This document shows, one piece after another, positions 22,234 to 31,605 of a DNA stretch of 64,000 nucleotides; position 1 is the first letter of the stretch, and every line of letters begins with the position of its first letter. Source of the stretch: Microbulbifer aggregans (GTDB lineage Bacteria; Pseudomonadota; Gammaproteobacteria; Pseudomonadales; Cellvibrionaceae); assembly GCF_020524005.1 (NCBI RefSeq), contig NZ_JAIVKK010000001.1, forward strand, positions 1-64,000. Direction: 5' to 3'. A program made the translations under genes and the position numbers. The notes under the pieces were generated by a model. The model was not told where the DNA came from. It did no database searches and saw only the letters and a list, made by a program, of their open reading frames with translations.

Positions 22234-23607
22234 CTACCCCTTGCTGATCCGGTAGCAGGGGATGTAGGCCTTGCCGGGCAGTTTCATCCGCTGTTGTTTC
22301 ACAAATGATTCCAGCAGGCTATCCATACTGTGCATCAGCGCCGGGTCCCCACACAGCTCATAGGGCCCATTTTTCTCCACATTGCGAATACCTTCGTCTT
22401 TCACGTTACCGGATACGATACCGGAGAAAGCACGGCGCAGGTTGGCGGCAAGCAGGTATGGCTCCTGATTGGTATGCAGCGCCAGGTTGCGCATGTTCTC
22501 GTGGGTTGGGCTGAACGGCCGCTGGAATTCAGTGGAGACCTTCAGTTGCCAGTTGAAATAAAACGCATCGCCTGAATCCTTGCGGTATTGCTGCACTTTT
22601 TGAATCCCGGCCGCCATTTGGCGGGCCACTTCCTGCGCATCATCAATAATGATCTGGTAGCGAGACCTGGCCGCCTCGCCGAGGGTAGCGGCAATAAACT
22701 GATCGATACGGATAAAGTAGTCGGCCGCACTGGCCGGGCCGGTAAAGATTACCGGGAAGGGCTGATCCCGGTTCTCTTCATGGAGCAGTATCCCCAGCAG
22801 GTAAAGAATCTCTTCGGCGGTACCGGCACCGCCGGGGAAGACGACAATACCGTGGCCGGTACGTACAAATGCCTCCAGACGCTTCTCGATATCCGGCATA
22901 ATCACCAGCTGGTTGACGATCGGGTTTGGTGCCTCGGCCGCAATGATACCTGGCTCGGTAATACCGAGGTATTGTCCGTGACGGTCGCGCTGCTTGGCGT
23001 GGCCGATGGTCGCACCTTTCATCGGGCCTTTCATCGCACCGGGCCCGCAGCCGGTACAGATATCCAGGTGCCGCAGGGCCATTTCGTAGCCCACCTTTTT
23101 GGTGTAGTCGTATTCTTCCTGCGATATGGAATGGCCGCCCCAGCACACCACCAGCCGTGGCACGCGGTTGCGGTCAAAAGTACCGGCGTTGCGCAGGATA
23201 TGAAATACCGCGTCGGTCACGCCCTGGGCAGATACCAAGTCGTAGCGCGGGTCGCCGGTGATTTCACTGTTGACGTAAATGATGTCGCGCAGTACCGCGA
23301 ACAAATGCTCGGCGATACCGCGAATCATCTTGCCGTCAACAAAAGCGCTGGGCGGGGCATTTTTGACCTGGAGTTTGACGCTGCGCTCGGTGGGCAAGAC
23401 GGAGATATCGTAGTTGGCAAACTTTTCCAGCAGCTCCTTGCCGTCGTCCAGGTAGCCCCCGCTATTCAATACCGCCAGGGAGCAGTTGCGAAACGTTTGG
23501 TATTGGGGGCCGCGGCTATCGTCGGTCAGTTTATGGATTTCATATTTGGACAGAATGTCGAACTGCCCGGTTGGTGATACTTGTGCATCGACGAGTTCAA
23601 TGGACAT
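22234..23607 (-). CDS. ppnN: Pyrimidine/purine nucleotide 5'-monophosphate nucleosidase (LOG family)
   Basis: 457 residues, close to E. coli PpnN/YgdH. It splits nucleoside monophosphates into base and ribose 5-phosphate and is stimulated by (p)ppGpp in E. coli. The central Rossmann-like LOG domain has GCGPGAMKGPMKGA and the PGGAGTAEE motif; the flanking N- and C-terminal domains are those of PpnN rather than of short cytokinin-type LOG proteins. The ATG at 23607 (MSIELVDAQVSPTG) is the expected start; the frame to 23676 is an extension. Confidence 0.93.
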   Translation of the reverse strand: MSIELVDAQVSPTGQFDILSKYEIHKLTDDSRGPQYQTFRNCSLAVLNSGGYLDDGKELLEKFANYDISVLPTERSVKLQVKNAPPSAFVDGKMIRGIAEHLFAVLRDIIYVNSEITGDPRYDLVSAQGVTDAVFHILRNAGTFDRNRVPRLVVCWGGHSISQEEYDYTKKVGYEMALRHLDICTGCGPGAMKGPMKGATIGHAKQRDRHGQYLGITEPGIIAAEAPNPIVNQLVIMPDIEKRLEAFVRTGHGIVVFPGGAGTAEEILYLLGILLHEENRDQPFPVIFTGPASAADYFIRIDQFIAATLGEAARSRYQIIIDDAQEVARQMAAGIQKVQQYRKDSGDAFYFNWQLKVSTEFQRPFSPTHENMRNLALHTNQEPYLLAANLRRAFSGIVSGNVKDEGIRNVEKNGPYELCGDPALMHSMDSLLESFVKQQRMKLPGKAYIPCYRISKG

Positions 23608-23820
23608 GTAATCCTCGAGTAATGCTAGAAGCCGCGACAGTACGAGGTGTACCTCTTCGCGGCTATTGAGGGGCAATCGGGAGAAGCTGATTGCGTTCGC
23701 TATCAGAGTACTCCACGGATTGATGAACGTGCTAGTACAGAAGCATATTGGCGCTAAAAGCCTCTAACGAGACCCGATTTGGTACTCGGAATATACCTCT
23801 GGCGGAAACGGGGCGCAGGT

Positions 23821-26160
23821 TCAAAACCAGGCCGGAAACGCTTTCATCAGCGCGTTCACGCGCGATTTAGATATTGGAATCTGGTGTCCAGCGACAAGCA
23901 GTGTCCATTTCTTATTTTGTTTGTCTACGGATAGGACTTGCTTCGGATTTACCAGGTAGGAGCGGTGGACCGGGTGTAAAAGATCCGGGAAATACTGCCT
24001 GATATGTCGCAGTCGCAGGAACACATAGCAGGGTTCCCGTTCATTGCTACAGTAGATCCCGCTATAACCTTTCTCGCCCCGAATAAACAGCAATTGGTCT
24101 TTTCTCTTGGCGATCTGGTAGATATCGGACAAGAGCTGCGGTTGTTTGGTTAACTCGCGCAATTGTTGGCGAGCAAATACCAGTTGCTGTGATAGGGCGC
24201 GGAAATAGGCTTCTTCTTGGGAAGTCAGGGGGGAGGTAAAGTTGATGTGCAATTTTTGATCGGCGAGGTCGGGGTTGCATACGACACCCTGTCGCTTATC
24301 TGTCGATATATGTATCGGTTTATCAGCTTGGACTTCAATGTTGAAGCCGCCAATGTCTTCCCCCTTTACCAGGCTGTCTTCCTGGTAAAGCCCGAGGGTT
24401 TCTATTCGCGAGTCTTGATTGAGAAAATGGAACAAGGTTTCCAGCATTTTTTCCAAGCTGGTTTGTTGGCCAACCAAGCCAGTAAATTGTATAAGGGATT
24501 GGAATTCACATGCGTTTGTTTTTTGTTCCCGGGCGGTCTCTGTTTCCTGCTTTTTCCGGTCAGGTACTGGTTTGTCTTGTTCCAGTCTTGTGGAAGGGAG
24601 ATTAACGCTCGGCGAGCCATTGTTCACCACCATCCAAATGGGAAGCAATTGATATTGTAGCTGCGCGCTACCAATTTGGAGGCGGTGTAGCACTTGTTGG
24701 TCGGGATCTGGAATTTTGGGGAGCAGCGTAGCTGGTGGGTGACGAAGCAAAAAAATCAGCTGGTCTAAATGAGGGGGCAGAATCTTGGCGGATCTCTGGA
24801 TTACTTCGATAGAATGAATTTCCTGCTGTTTGGCCTGTTGCGCCCTTTTTAGCGTGACAAACGCGTAGCTGGCAACGGCCCCAATTAGCAAGCTTACCAG
24901 CCAGACCCAATGTCCCCGTAACGTATCGACCACCCCAAACCAGAATGCCTCCAGTCCAAAAAAGTACTGGTGACTTCGCGTTAGCAGACTGGTTTCGTCA
25001 GTTGTGTCACTGGGCAGATCCCATAGTGCGATACCAGCAAGGTTGTGTCTGGAAATGTAATGCAGCTTTTCCATCAACGAACGAGGCTCTTCAATACTAA
25101 TGAACTGCCCAGATTCAGGCTGCCATGCGTAAAAGCTCTTGGTCTCATTGTCCCAGTGCGGCTCGAACTGGTTGCGCTGTAAAAGTACTTGTAGATTCAG
25201 GTAGGGAACCGAGCCGGTTGCCCCGGAGGTTTCGTTGTCCCAGATGGTATAGATGGGGCCTTGGGCCGTTTGGTTGAGCCCCTGATTATACGGAGCGACC
25301 CTGTTCCAGCCCGCGCCGCTGGCTGATACGCGTATCACCAGTTTTTCCGGCGGTACACCTTCCTCCATTAGTTGAGAAATAGTTCCGTTGATGCTGGGGG
25401 CTGGACTATTGGGGCTCTCGTAGAGAGGGCTGGCGTGGCCCGTCTCTGAACTCCAGGGGCCGGTATAGTCACTTGTGAGTGGCACATAAGCGTCGATGAA
25501 GCTGTTTAAGCGGCGGAACGGCCATTTAGGCCGTTGGCGAGACACCACGGGAGCGGTCAGGAAAAGGGGACAATCGCGACAGGCACTTTTAAAACGTTTG
25601 GCAAATTGCAGCAGATTTTCTAGGTCTGCTGGGCTTCTTTCGGATCCTTCCGGGCCACCAATAACAGGGTAGCGCCAGTCGATCTCCAGACCATCAAAAC
25701 CGTAATTTTGAATTAGATTCAGGCTACTGTTTAAGAACTGATCGCGCTTTTCAGGTACGGAAAACAAACTTGAAAAATGGGAAGAGCCAAGCCAGGTGCC
25801 CACAGAAAAGAGCACCTTCAGCTCAGGATTTCGTTCTTTTAGGAGCTTTATCGCTGAAAGATTGCCTTTGCCTAGATGCGTGTCAGCCGCTTCGGTTTGC
25901 CCATAATCGGCGAATTGGTCGAAAGAGGCCAGGGTCCCATCTTGGTTTACATTTACACTGCTGTAGATAAGGTGAGTAAGAAGCTCAACTCGGCTTTCTG
26001 CCAGCGTGGAAGGCTCTCTAAACGTCGACCAGTAGGGATAATAGCCTACGATTAACGGTTGGTTTTCCGCTGTTCCCTCGTTGGCTATCGAGAACAACAA
26101 GCAAAAAAATATAAAGAAAAACGGGCGAGATACCCAATTTTTACTGCTGACTACGGCCAC
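23821..26160 (-). CDS. Membrane one-component sensor: degenerate GH18 chitinase domain, TM helix, LytTR DNA-binding domain
   Basis: 779 residues. An N-terminal hydrophobic signal or anchor (~12-28) is followed by a complete GH18 barrel (~35-400) starting PLIVGYYPYWSTF. In the active-site strand the DxxDxDxE motif reads DGLEIDWRYP: the proton-donating Glu is Arg (~163, codon at 25672-25674) and an upstream Asp is Glu, so hydrolysis should be lost while sugar binding may remain. A single helix (~414-434, WVWLVSLLIGAVASYAFV) leads to a ~240-residue cytoplasmic region, part of it GAF-like, and a C-terminal LytTR domain (~684-779, VFLRLRHIRQYFPDLLHPVHRSYLVN region). The start is GTG. It is divergent from a chitin-oligosaccharide deacetylase gene, its likely target. 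I infer it binds chitin fragments in the periplasm and regulates transcription directly. Confidence 0.9.
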   Translation of the reverse strand: MAVVSSKNWVSRPFFFIFFCLLFSIANEGTAENQPLIVGYYPYWSTFREPSTLAESRVELLTHLIYSSVNVNQDGTLASFDQFADYGQTEAADTHLGKGNLSAIKLLKERNPELKVLFSVGTWLGSSHFSSLFSVPEKRDQFLNSSLNLIQNYGFDGLEIDWRYPVIGGPEGSERSPADLENLLQFAKRFKSACRDCPLFLTAPVVSRQRPKWPFRRLNSFIDAYVPLTSDYTGPWSSETGHASPLYESPNSPAPSINGTISQLMEEGVPPEKLVIRVSASGAGWNRVAPYNQGLNQTAQGPIYTIWDNETSGATGSVPYLNLQVLLQRNQFEPHWDNETKSFYAWQPESGQFISIEEPRSLMEKLHYISRHNLAGIALWDLPSDTTDETSLLTRSHQYFFGLEAFWFGVVDTLRGHWVWLVSLLIGAVASYAFVTLKRAQQAKQQEIHSIEVIQRSAKILPPHLDQLIFLLRHPPATLLPKIPDPDQQVLHRLQIGSAQLQYQLLPIWMVVNNGSPSVNLPSTRLEQDKPVPDRKKQETETAREQKTNACEFQSLIQFTGLVGQQTSLEKMLETLFHFLNQDSRIETLGLYQEDSLVKGEDIGGFNIEVQADKPIHISTDKRQGVVCNPDLADQKLHINFTSPLTSQEEAYFRALSQQLVFARQQLRELTKQPQLLSDIYQIAKRKDQLLFIRGEKGYSGIYCSNEREPCYVFLRLRHIRQYFPDLLHPVHRSYLVNPKQVLSVDKQNKKWTLLVAGHQIPISKSRVNALMKAFPAWF

Positions 26161-26634
26161 TGCATTCCCTGCTGCTCGACTTCCTTCCTGTACGCCGATC
26201 TTGTATCCAATAGTGATTGGTGGTCACGGTGTATCAGTGGGCTTCCATTTTTGGAGAGCAATCGTAAATTTTTTCTCGGCCACTAAACAGTGTGATGTGC
26301 GTTGCCTTGTGAAATTTGTGACCAATATTGAGTTTCCCGCGTCGCATCTTGGCGCGATTTTTTCTTTTGGGGCGGTTTTTCTGGTTCCATTCGTGAAATG
26401 AAATTTCACTGGGTTTTCTTAACTCTTTGAAAGTAAACAAAAAAAATCCCACGTCGGGGCAGTTGGTAACATCCGGGCATTGTGGGGGTGGTGGGGAATG
26501 GGGTTCTGAATAAACTCGGCTTCGGAGTGTGGGGTTGGCAAGCGATGCTTATTCTAATCTCCGTATTTTGCGAAGCACATCCCTTGCGCTCCACTAGGCC
26601 AAATTCATAACAAATACAAAATATTGGAATCTCC
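26161..26634. promoter_or_regulatory. Divergent promoter region between the chitin sensor and the deacetylase
   Basis: This 474-nt AT-rich gap holds no gene. It contains GTGAAATGAAATTTCAC (26393-26409), a seven-base inverted repeat around GAA, plus a related GTGAAATTTGTGAC at about 26309. GGTT repeats occur at 26374 and 26383. LytTR proteins bind paired short direct repeats, so these elements are candidates only. Confidence 0.45.
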
Positions 26635-28005
26635 ATGAGCAAACTCACACTGAAAAATACCGCTCTAGGCACTGCATTCGCTGGGCTATTTTTGATGCAG
26701 GAGGCATTTTCGGCCAATGTACCTCCCAGCCAATTGCCTCCTGCGGGGATTGCCGTAGAAGAGGCACCATTGTTTGTTGCCATTGCCTTTGATGACAACG
26801 GACTGGTCGATAATGGTACTCCGGATCACCCTGTACTAGGTGGCCAGGCATGGGTTTTGGATCTTTGGGCGCGTTCGGTCAACCCGACGGGAACCGGCAA
26901 TGTCGACAATTTCGATGGCCAGGTACCCCATACCACTTTCTTTAACTTGTGCTCGAACATCACCAGTGACAATTGGAACGCGAGTGTCGTGAAACAAGGC
27001 TGGCGTAGCGCCATGCTGGAAGGCCATGAAATGGCCAATCATACGATGGATCACCTTGAGGAAAGTGATGAGCTGGATGCTGTGGGGTGGCAACAGCAGG
27101 TCGAGCCGTGCACTGCATTAATGAGTAAGCCGTTTAACCCCGATGAGGGCGCCGGGGTGCCGGACGATCAATATGGAATTGGAGCAGCTCCGGCTATAGG
27201 TTTCCGGGCGCCGTACTTGAGGTATAACGCGAACCTCTATGATGTCCTGCTAAATGGCGGGTTTAAGTATGACGCTTCAATTGCCGAGGGATATCACTGG
27301 GAGCACAATGGTACCAACTTCTACTGGCCGTATACCCTGGATAATGGCAGCCCTGGTGCAGACCTGCTTGCAAGCTGGGGTACAAAACCAAAAATCGGGC
27401 AATATCCGGGGCTTTGGGAAGTGCCGACTTATGCCATGGTCGTACCGGCTGACGAACAGATGGCTGCGTTCGGGCTTGACTACTCATTGCGCAACAAGAT
27501 GGCAGAAACTGTAGCTTGGTTTGACGTGGCTTCGGGCAAGGTCGAGTCTAGTGATTACAACCTGTTCTATCAATTCGGCTTGAATAAAGCAGAAGTACTC
27601 GCGATTTTGAAGAATACGCTGGATCTGCGTTTAGCGGGTAACCGCGCTCCACTCACATTCCTGGCGCATAGTGATTATTACGCAGATATCTTCGATACCT
27701 GGGTAGCGACAACCACCACCGCGTCGGAACGTCGCGCAGTGTTGGAAGAGTTCCTGGCATATGCGCTCGCAAAGCCGGAAGTTCGCCTGGTAAGCCACGA
27801 AGAACTGGTTGCGTGGATGGAGAAGCCGCAAGCTTTAAATGCGGAGCACTGCTATCACGCAGCTTGGGAAAGTGATCGAGCCTATGTTGCCGGTGAAAAA
27901 GTAATCTACAACAACGCCCAGTGGCAAGCCAGCTGGTGGAGTTTTAACGGGCAGCCAGAGGATGTGTTGTGGGGCTCTTGGGTAAAAGTAATGGATTGTG
28001 AATAA
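26635..28005 (+). CDS. Secreted chitin-oligosaccharide deacetylase with C-terminal CBM5/12
   Basis: 456 residues. The signal peptide (~1-27) ends EAFSA. The NodB-type deacetylase domain shows the metal and catalytic Asp pair in AFDDNG (~53-54), HTMDH (His 136 and His 140, zinc ligands), GFRAPYLRY (motif 3) and LTFLAHSDYY (late His). The last ~50 residues (AWESDRAYVAGEKVIYNN, WQASWW, GSWVKV) form a CBM5/12 chitin-binding module. The layout matches Vibrio chitin-oligosaccharide deacetylase (COD), which makes the GlcNAc-GlcN disaccharide, a known inducer of chitinases in Vibrio. The divergent GH18-LytTR protein supports a chitin role. Confidence 0.88.
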   Translation: MSKLTLKNTALGTAFAGLFLMQEAFSANVPPSQLPPAGIAVEEAPLFVAIAFDDNGLVDNGTPDHPVLGGQAWVLDLWARSVNPTGTGNVDNFDGQVPHTTFFNLCSNITSDNWNASVVKQGWRSAMLEGHEMANHTMDHLEESDELDAVGWQQQVEPCTALMSKPFNPDEGAGVPDDQYGIGAAPAIGFRAPYLRYNANLYDVLLNGGFKYDASIAEGYHWEHNGTNFYWPYTLDNGSPGADLLASWGTKPKIGQYPGLWEVPTYAMVVPADEQMAAFGLDYSLRNKMAETVAWFDVASGKVESSDYNLFYQFGLNKAEVLAILKNTLDLRLAGNRAPLTFLAHSDYYADIFDTWVATTTTASERRAVLEEFLAYALAKPEVRLVSHEELVAWMEKPQALNAEHCYHAAWESDRAYVAGEKVIYNNAQWQASWWSFNGQPEDVLWGSWVKVMDCE

Positions 28006-28799
28006 TTCTTCCAAGCCCGCGTTTTAACAGCGGGCACCCCTTCCTGCAAAGGATTGCAGGCTTCGCTTGGCCGGTTCTTTAAGGACTGGCATTTTTGTAT
28101 CTGGAAGTCGAGAATCCAGCGCCTGAACAGGTCGCCGAAACGACGGCTTTGCAGAAACTGATTGATGGCTGAAAACCTGTTTTCCAACCAACTGGGTCTG
28201 CACTTCCTGGCTGAACTCTAGGCTTGTCTTGTTGGCGGGCAGGGGGCTTGCTTCCTAGCCGGTGTCATCCTTGATTCCTGCTGCTGTCTATTTTCACACT
28301 CATTTGTATGCCGCTCGGGTGGCTATGCCACGCAGTTCTGGCGCCCGGCTGACAGGTGACATAGGCCCACTGAATAGTGGGTGGTGTTGTTGCTGGGAAA
28401 CGGCATATCCACTAGCAGGTTACCGGTGAAATACGTTTCAGATCCCTTGAAAGATTTTTATGTGCGAGGAGTGGAGGGGCTGGGACGTAGCCAATGGCTC
28501 GACGGCTCTTGCCCAGGCCCTCGGTGAGCGGGCGAACCAGAAAGTGCCCCCGTCATGACAAACGCATTGAGGCTGCGAATTTTTTGCTCGTATGGTTGAT
28601 CGGCCGCGGCAATTGCCGGGTTTTTCAGTTTTGCCTCGACGGTGTTGGTTTTGACAATTGCTGCTATTTTTGTCAGCCGTTCCCCCAATCATTGGCGTAT
28701 TTGGCTGGTTTTCTTGCCTGATCCTATGGTTGTTCGGCGGATTGGTGGTGGCGGTGCGTCGGGCGGAGTAGAGTTGCGTTGAGGAGGACTGACTGACTT
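28006..28799. other. Long intergenic region, possible decayed coding sequence
   Basis: Nearly 800 nt with no convincing gene. A small hairpin, GCCCGC-N9-GCGGGC (28015-28035), follows the deacetylase but lacks a T-run. On the minus strand, 28458-28688 is open for 76 codons from a TTG; its first ~45 residues look protein-like (RLTKIAAIVKTNTVEAKLKN), then it degenerates. This may be the remnant of a lost gene. The ribosome-binding site of the next gene (GAGGAGG) begins at about 28780. Confidence 0.4.
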
Positions 28800-29741
28800 A
28801 TGGCCAACCAAAACCACACTCAAAACATACAGGGCGCCGGTATTGGAGCGCTCCAGCAATCGATGGCGGGCGTTATTGCCCGGTGGGTCACAAAGCAGGC
28901 GGACTACGCGACACCGGTCCCCAACCTGAGTTTTTTTCGTCGGGAGGTTCCTTCTGAGCCCGACTTCTGCCTGATCGAGCCCAGCGTGGTGATTCTGGTC
29001 CAGGGGGAGAAACAGATCGCGATTGGCGGTGAGGAATACCCTTACGATACGTCGCATTTTCTGATTACATCACTGGATCTTCCCGCCACGTCCCAGGTGA
29101 TTTCAGCCAGTCCTGAGCAGCCCTGCCTTGGCTTTGCATTGAAACTGGATTTGCGCATGCTGGCCGAGCTCATTGCGCAGGGCAATGTCCCGCCACCGCA
29201 GGCGCGGGGCGCCGGTAGCAGTATCGGTTTGGGGCGGGTCACCGCGGACCTTCTTGAACCGTGCAATCGCCTGTTGAGACTCATGGATGAACCGGACGCG
29301 ATTGATGTACTGGCGCCGTTGATCGAGCGAGAAATACATTTCCGGCTGTTGCTCGGAGATCAGGCGGCACTGGTGCGACAGATTGCGTCGGTGGACAGTC
29401 ACGGTTACCGCGTGGCCAAGGCGATCGACTGGCTGAAGCTGAACTTCGCCTCGTCGCTGAGGGTGGAAGAACTGGCCGCCCGCGTACAAATGAGTGCGCC
29501 GACCTTCCATCACCATTTTCGCCAACTCACCTCCATGAGCCCCCTGCAATACCAGAAATGGCTGCGATTGAATGAAGCGAAGCGGCTGATGTTGAATGAA
29601 CATCTGGACGCCGCCAGTGCAGCGTTCCAGGTGGGCTATGAGAGTCCCTCGCAATTCAGTCGTGAATACAGCCGTCTGTTTGGCGCGCCGCCGAAGCGCG
29701 ATATTGAGCGGCTGCGCAGCCAGGCCAGCAACGTCGCCTGA
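28800..29741 (+). CDS. AraC-family transcriptional regulator (AraC_N / YqhC type)
   Basis: 313 residues. The N-terminal half is the AraC_N cupin-like ligand-binding domain (FFRREVPSEPDFCLIEPSVVI region), and the C-terminal ~100 residues hold two helix-turn-helix motifs (LRVEELAARVQMSAPTFHHH, then AFQVGYESPSQFSREYSRLFG). Members such as YqhC respond to aldehydes or small aromatic signals and usually control an adjacent oxidoreductase. No such gene is next to it here, and the upstream region looks decayed. GAGGAGG precedes the ATG. Confidence 0.9.
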   Translation: MANQNHTQNIQGAGIGALQQSMAGVIARWVTKQADYATPVPNLSFFRREVPSEPDFCLIEPSVVILVQGEKQIAIGGEEYPYDTSHFLITSLDLPATSQVISASPEQPCLGFALKLDLRMLAELIAQGNVPPPQARGAGSSIGLGRVTADLLEPCNRLLRLMDEPDAIDVLAPLIEREIHFRLLLGDQAALVRQIASVDSHGYRVAKAIDWLKLNFASSLRVEELAARVQMSAPTFHHHFRQLTSMSPLQYQKWLRLNEAKRLMLNEHLDAASAAFQVGYESPSQFSREYSRLFGAPPKRDIERLRSQASNVA

Positions 29742-29783
29742 GCCCGTTTCTTTGTGGCGATGTACCCAATGCCTCCATCGTTT

Positions 29784-30662
29784 TCAGGTTGAGTATGCGC
29801 TGTACGCCTCGCCAATGCGGGTGTCGTACTGGTTTTCCGAGTAGGCAGGGCCGTTGTAACCACGCGCAAATGCGGCCCAGTCTTTTGCTCTCAGGTGTCT
29901 GGCCAAATCAGTGGTTATCAGGAAGTTGGCGAATGCCTGCAGGTGGTATTTTTCGCTGATATGCATGTCGGTCACAAATCCTGTCACAGAGCCGTAGTCG
30001 CATTTGTGAAAGTTGAAACCCATGATCTGGAAGCGTCCCCAGGAGGAGGATTTCATCGCCGCCTCCGCATCGAGAGCGTAAGCACTCAGGAAACGCAGGT
30101 ATTCCTCTTCACCGCCTTTGTAGTGGGCTTTAGTCCATTTTGCGTGTGAGAGGGTGGGGTGCTTCTGATCGAATTTGCCATTGGTAAATCGGGAGAACCA
30201 GTGACCCTCAAAAAGAACTTTCGGGACGTTATTTGACAGAAAACCATCGCCCCGGCTCTCGACTTCGGCGACCGCTTTTACGGCGGCGATATCCACCCCG
30301 AGCGCATTGGCAGCCTGTTGAAAATCACTTTCAGACAAACCTTTTTGAGGGTTCGCGACGAGCAGCGTGGTTTTTGTGAGGCGGATGGCGGGTTGGTGAC
30401 TTTCACTCAGGATAGCGTTTGCCTGTAGTGCCTTGTACGTGTGCCCACCGGGGTCGACACGGCCATCCGGATTTTGCATTCCCACCACCTTGCGCTGGAA
30501 TTCCATGATCAGGTCGATGGTGAGTGGACCACATTTCCCGTCTATCTCAATTGGTGCATGTGGCGTTAGGGATGCGATGTTCTGGTTGAGCAGGGTCTGT
30601 ACTACGACAACATCATTAAATCTGTTTTCAGCGCTACTCCCTACTGAATCCGTTAGCTTCAT
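29784..30662 (-). CDS. N-acetylmuramidase (DUF3380 type) with peptidoglycan-binding domain
   Basis: 292 residues. An N-terminal PG_binding_1 domain (~10-85: DVVVVQTLLNQNI, IDGKCGPLTIDLIMEFQ) is followed by the muramidase domain (~110-290), with the presumed catalytic Glu in AVAEVESRGDGFL and the family blocks SSSWGRFQIMGFNFHKC and WAAFARGYNGPAY. It cleaves the glycan strands of peptidoglycan. AGGAGG upstream fixes the ATG at 30662. It has no signal peptide, which fits a phage endolysin released through a holin or a type VI secretion effector. No phage, holin, immunity or T6SS gene is visible beside it, so it is an orphan. Confidence 0.88.
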   Translation of the reverse strand: MKLTDSVGSSAENRFNDVVVVQTLLNQNIASLTPHAPIEIDGKCGPLTIDLIMEFQRKVVGMQNPDGRVDPGGHTYKALQANAILSESHQPAIRLTKTTLLVANPQKGLSESDFQQAANALGVDIAAVKAVAEVESRGDGFLSNNVPKVLFEGHWFSRFTNGKFDQKHPTLSHAKWTKAHYKGGEEEYLRFLSAYALDAEAAMKSSSWGRFQIMGFNFHKCDYGSVTGFVTDMHISEKYHLQAFANFLITTDLARHLRAKDWAAFARGYNGPAYSENQYDTRIGEAYSAYST

Positions 30663-30820
30663 GAGAAAGCCTCCTTCCTTCGTGGGTGTGGCCAAACCGG
30701 TTTCCCGTTTGACTCTGTGATCTGGTCGAGGTGACTAGACAGATTCGGTTGTCATTCTGGCAATACTGGATCCAGTTTTATGAATAAATTTTTATTGGGC
30801 TTAGTGGGGTTGCCTGGGTA

Positions 30821-31288
30821 TCAGGCAAGCACCATTTCAATATGCGGAATACCGTCCTCGTCGTAGGGCTCGGAAACCGGTTCAAAACCCAGGTCGGTAT
30901 AGAACTTGTTCAGGTACAGCTGCGCGGAGATGCGGATTGGTGCCTGCGGATATTCCCGGCGGGTACGTTCAATGGCCGTGCGCATCAACTCCTTGCCGAG
31001 ACCGGTACCGCGTGCGGCTTTGCTTGTCAGTACGCGGCCAATGGAGGGTTCCGGATACTTTTCCCCGGGATGGACCACACGCAGATAGGCCAGGAGTGTG
31101 GGCGATTCCGCGGTATCGTCCCAGCAGGCCAGGTGCCACGCGCGCTGGTCTTTGCCGTCCACGTCCTGATAAGCGCAATCCTGCTCTACGACGAAGACTT
31201 CCTGGCGGACGCGCAGGATTTCGTAGAGTTCGGTTGGGCTTAGCTGGTTGAAGGTGGACCAGCGGAAAATGAAGGGCGCGACGGGCAT
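30821..31288 (-). CDS. elaA: GNAT acetyltransferase ElaA
   Basis: 155 residues, matching the ElaA family of GNAT acetyltransferases. LYEILRVRQEVFVVEQDCAYQD opens the fold; the acetyl-CoA loop is RGTGLGKELM and the late QLYLNKFYTDLGFEPVSE and HIEMVLA blocks are typical. Its natural acceptor is unknown in general. Monocistronic as far as can be seen. Confidence 0.92.
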   Translation of the reverse strand: MPVAPFIFRWSTFNQLSPTELYEILRVRQEVFVVEQDCAYQDVDGKDQRAWHLACWDDTAESPTLLAYLRVVHPGEKYPEPSIGRVLTSKAARGTGLGKELMRTAIERTRREYPQAPIRISAQLYLNKFYTDLGFEPVSEPYDEDGIPHIEMVLA

Positions 31289-31439
31289 TTGGTTCGCCTG
31301 GGTGGGTTGGTTTTTATTGGTTGGGGCAATATAGCGTTAATTGTGGTGGGGGGTGAACCTTTGGTTTGTTGTTGATGGGTGCCGACAGGGGGGGAATAAT
31401 GGGCTGATCCTTACGGCGCAGGTATTGGGGGTGGCGGAG

Positions 31440-31544
31440 GGGGAGGATGGACTCAAAAAACACTTGGGTGTTTTTTGACCCTGCGGGCTCGCGTTGCTCG
31501 GTCTTAACTCGCTATGCGAGTTAATCGAACCTGGGAGGTTCGTC
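31440..31544. repeat. Tandem repeat copy A, downstream of tRNA-Arg
   Basis: A 105-bp segment nearly identical to 31606-31708. Each copy holds three inverted repeats: an A-run hairpin ending GGGTGTTTTTT, AACTCGCTATGCGAGTT, and GAACCTGGGAGGTTC. The similarity extends outward: both copies are flanked by GATCCTTA-like and AAGGCC-like sequence, so the full tandem unit is about 165 bp. Confidence 0.85.
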
Positions 31545-31605
31545 TGCCGCGCGAGCTTGCCGTAAAGAAAGGCCGATCCTTACTTGGGGTATTTGGTGTG
31601 TTGGC

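Noticed and set aside
29784..30662. Prophage remnant around the muramidase
   Set aside because: Flanking genes (AraC regulator, elaA) are ordinary chromosomal genes; no structural or lysis partner genes are seen.
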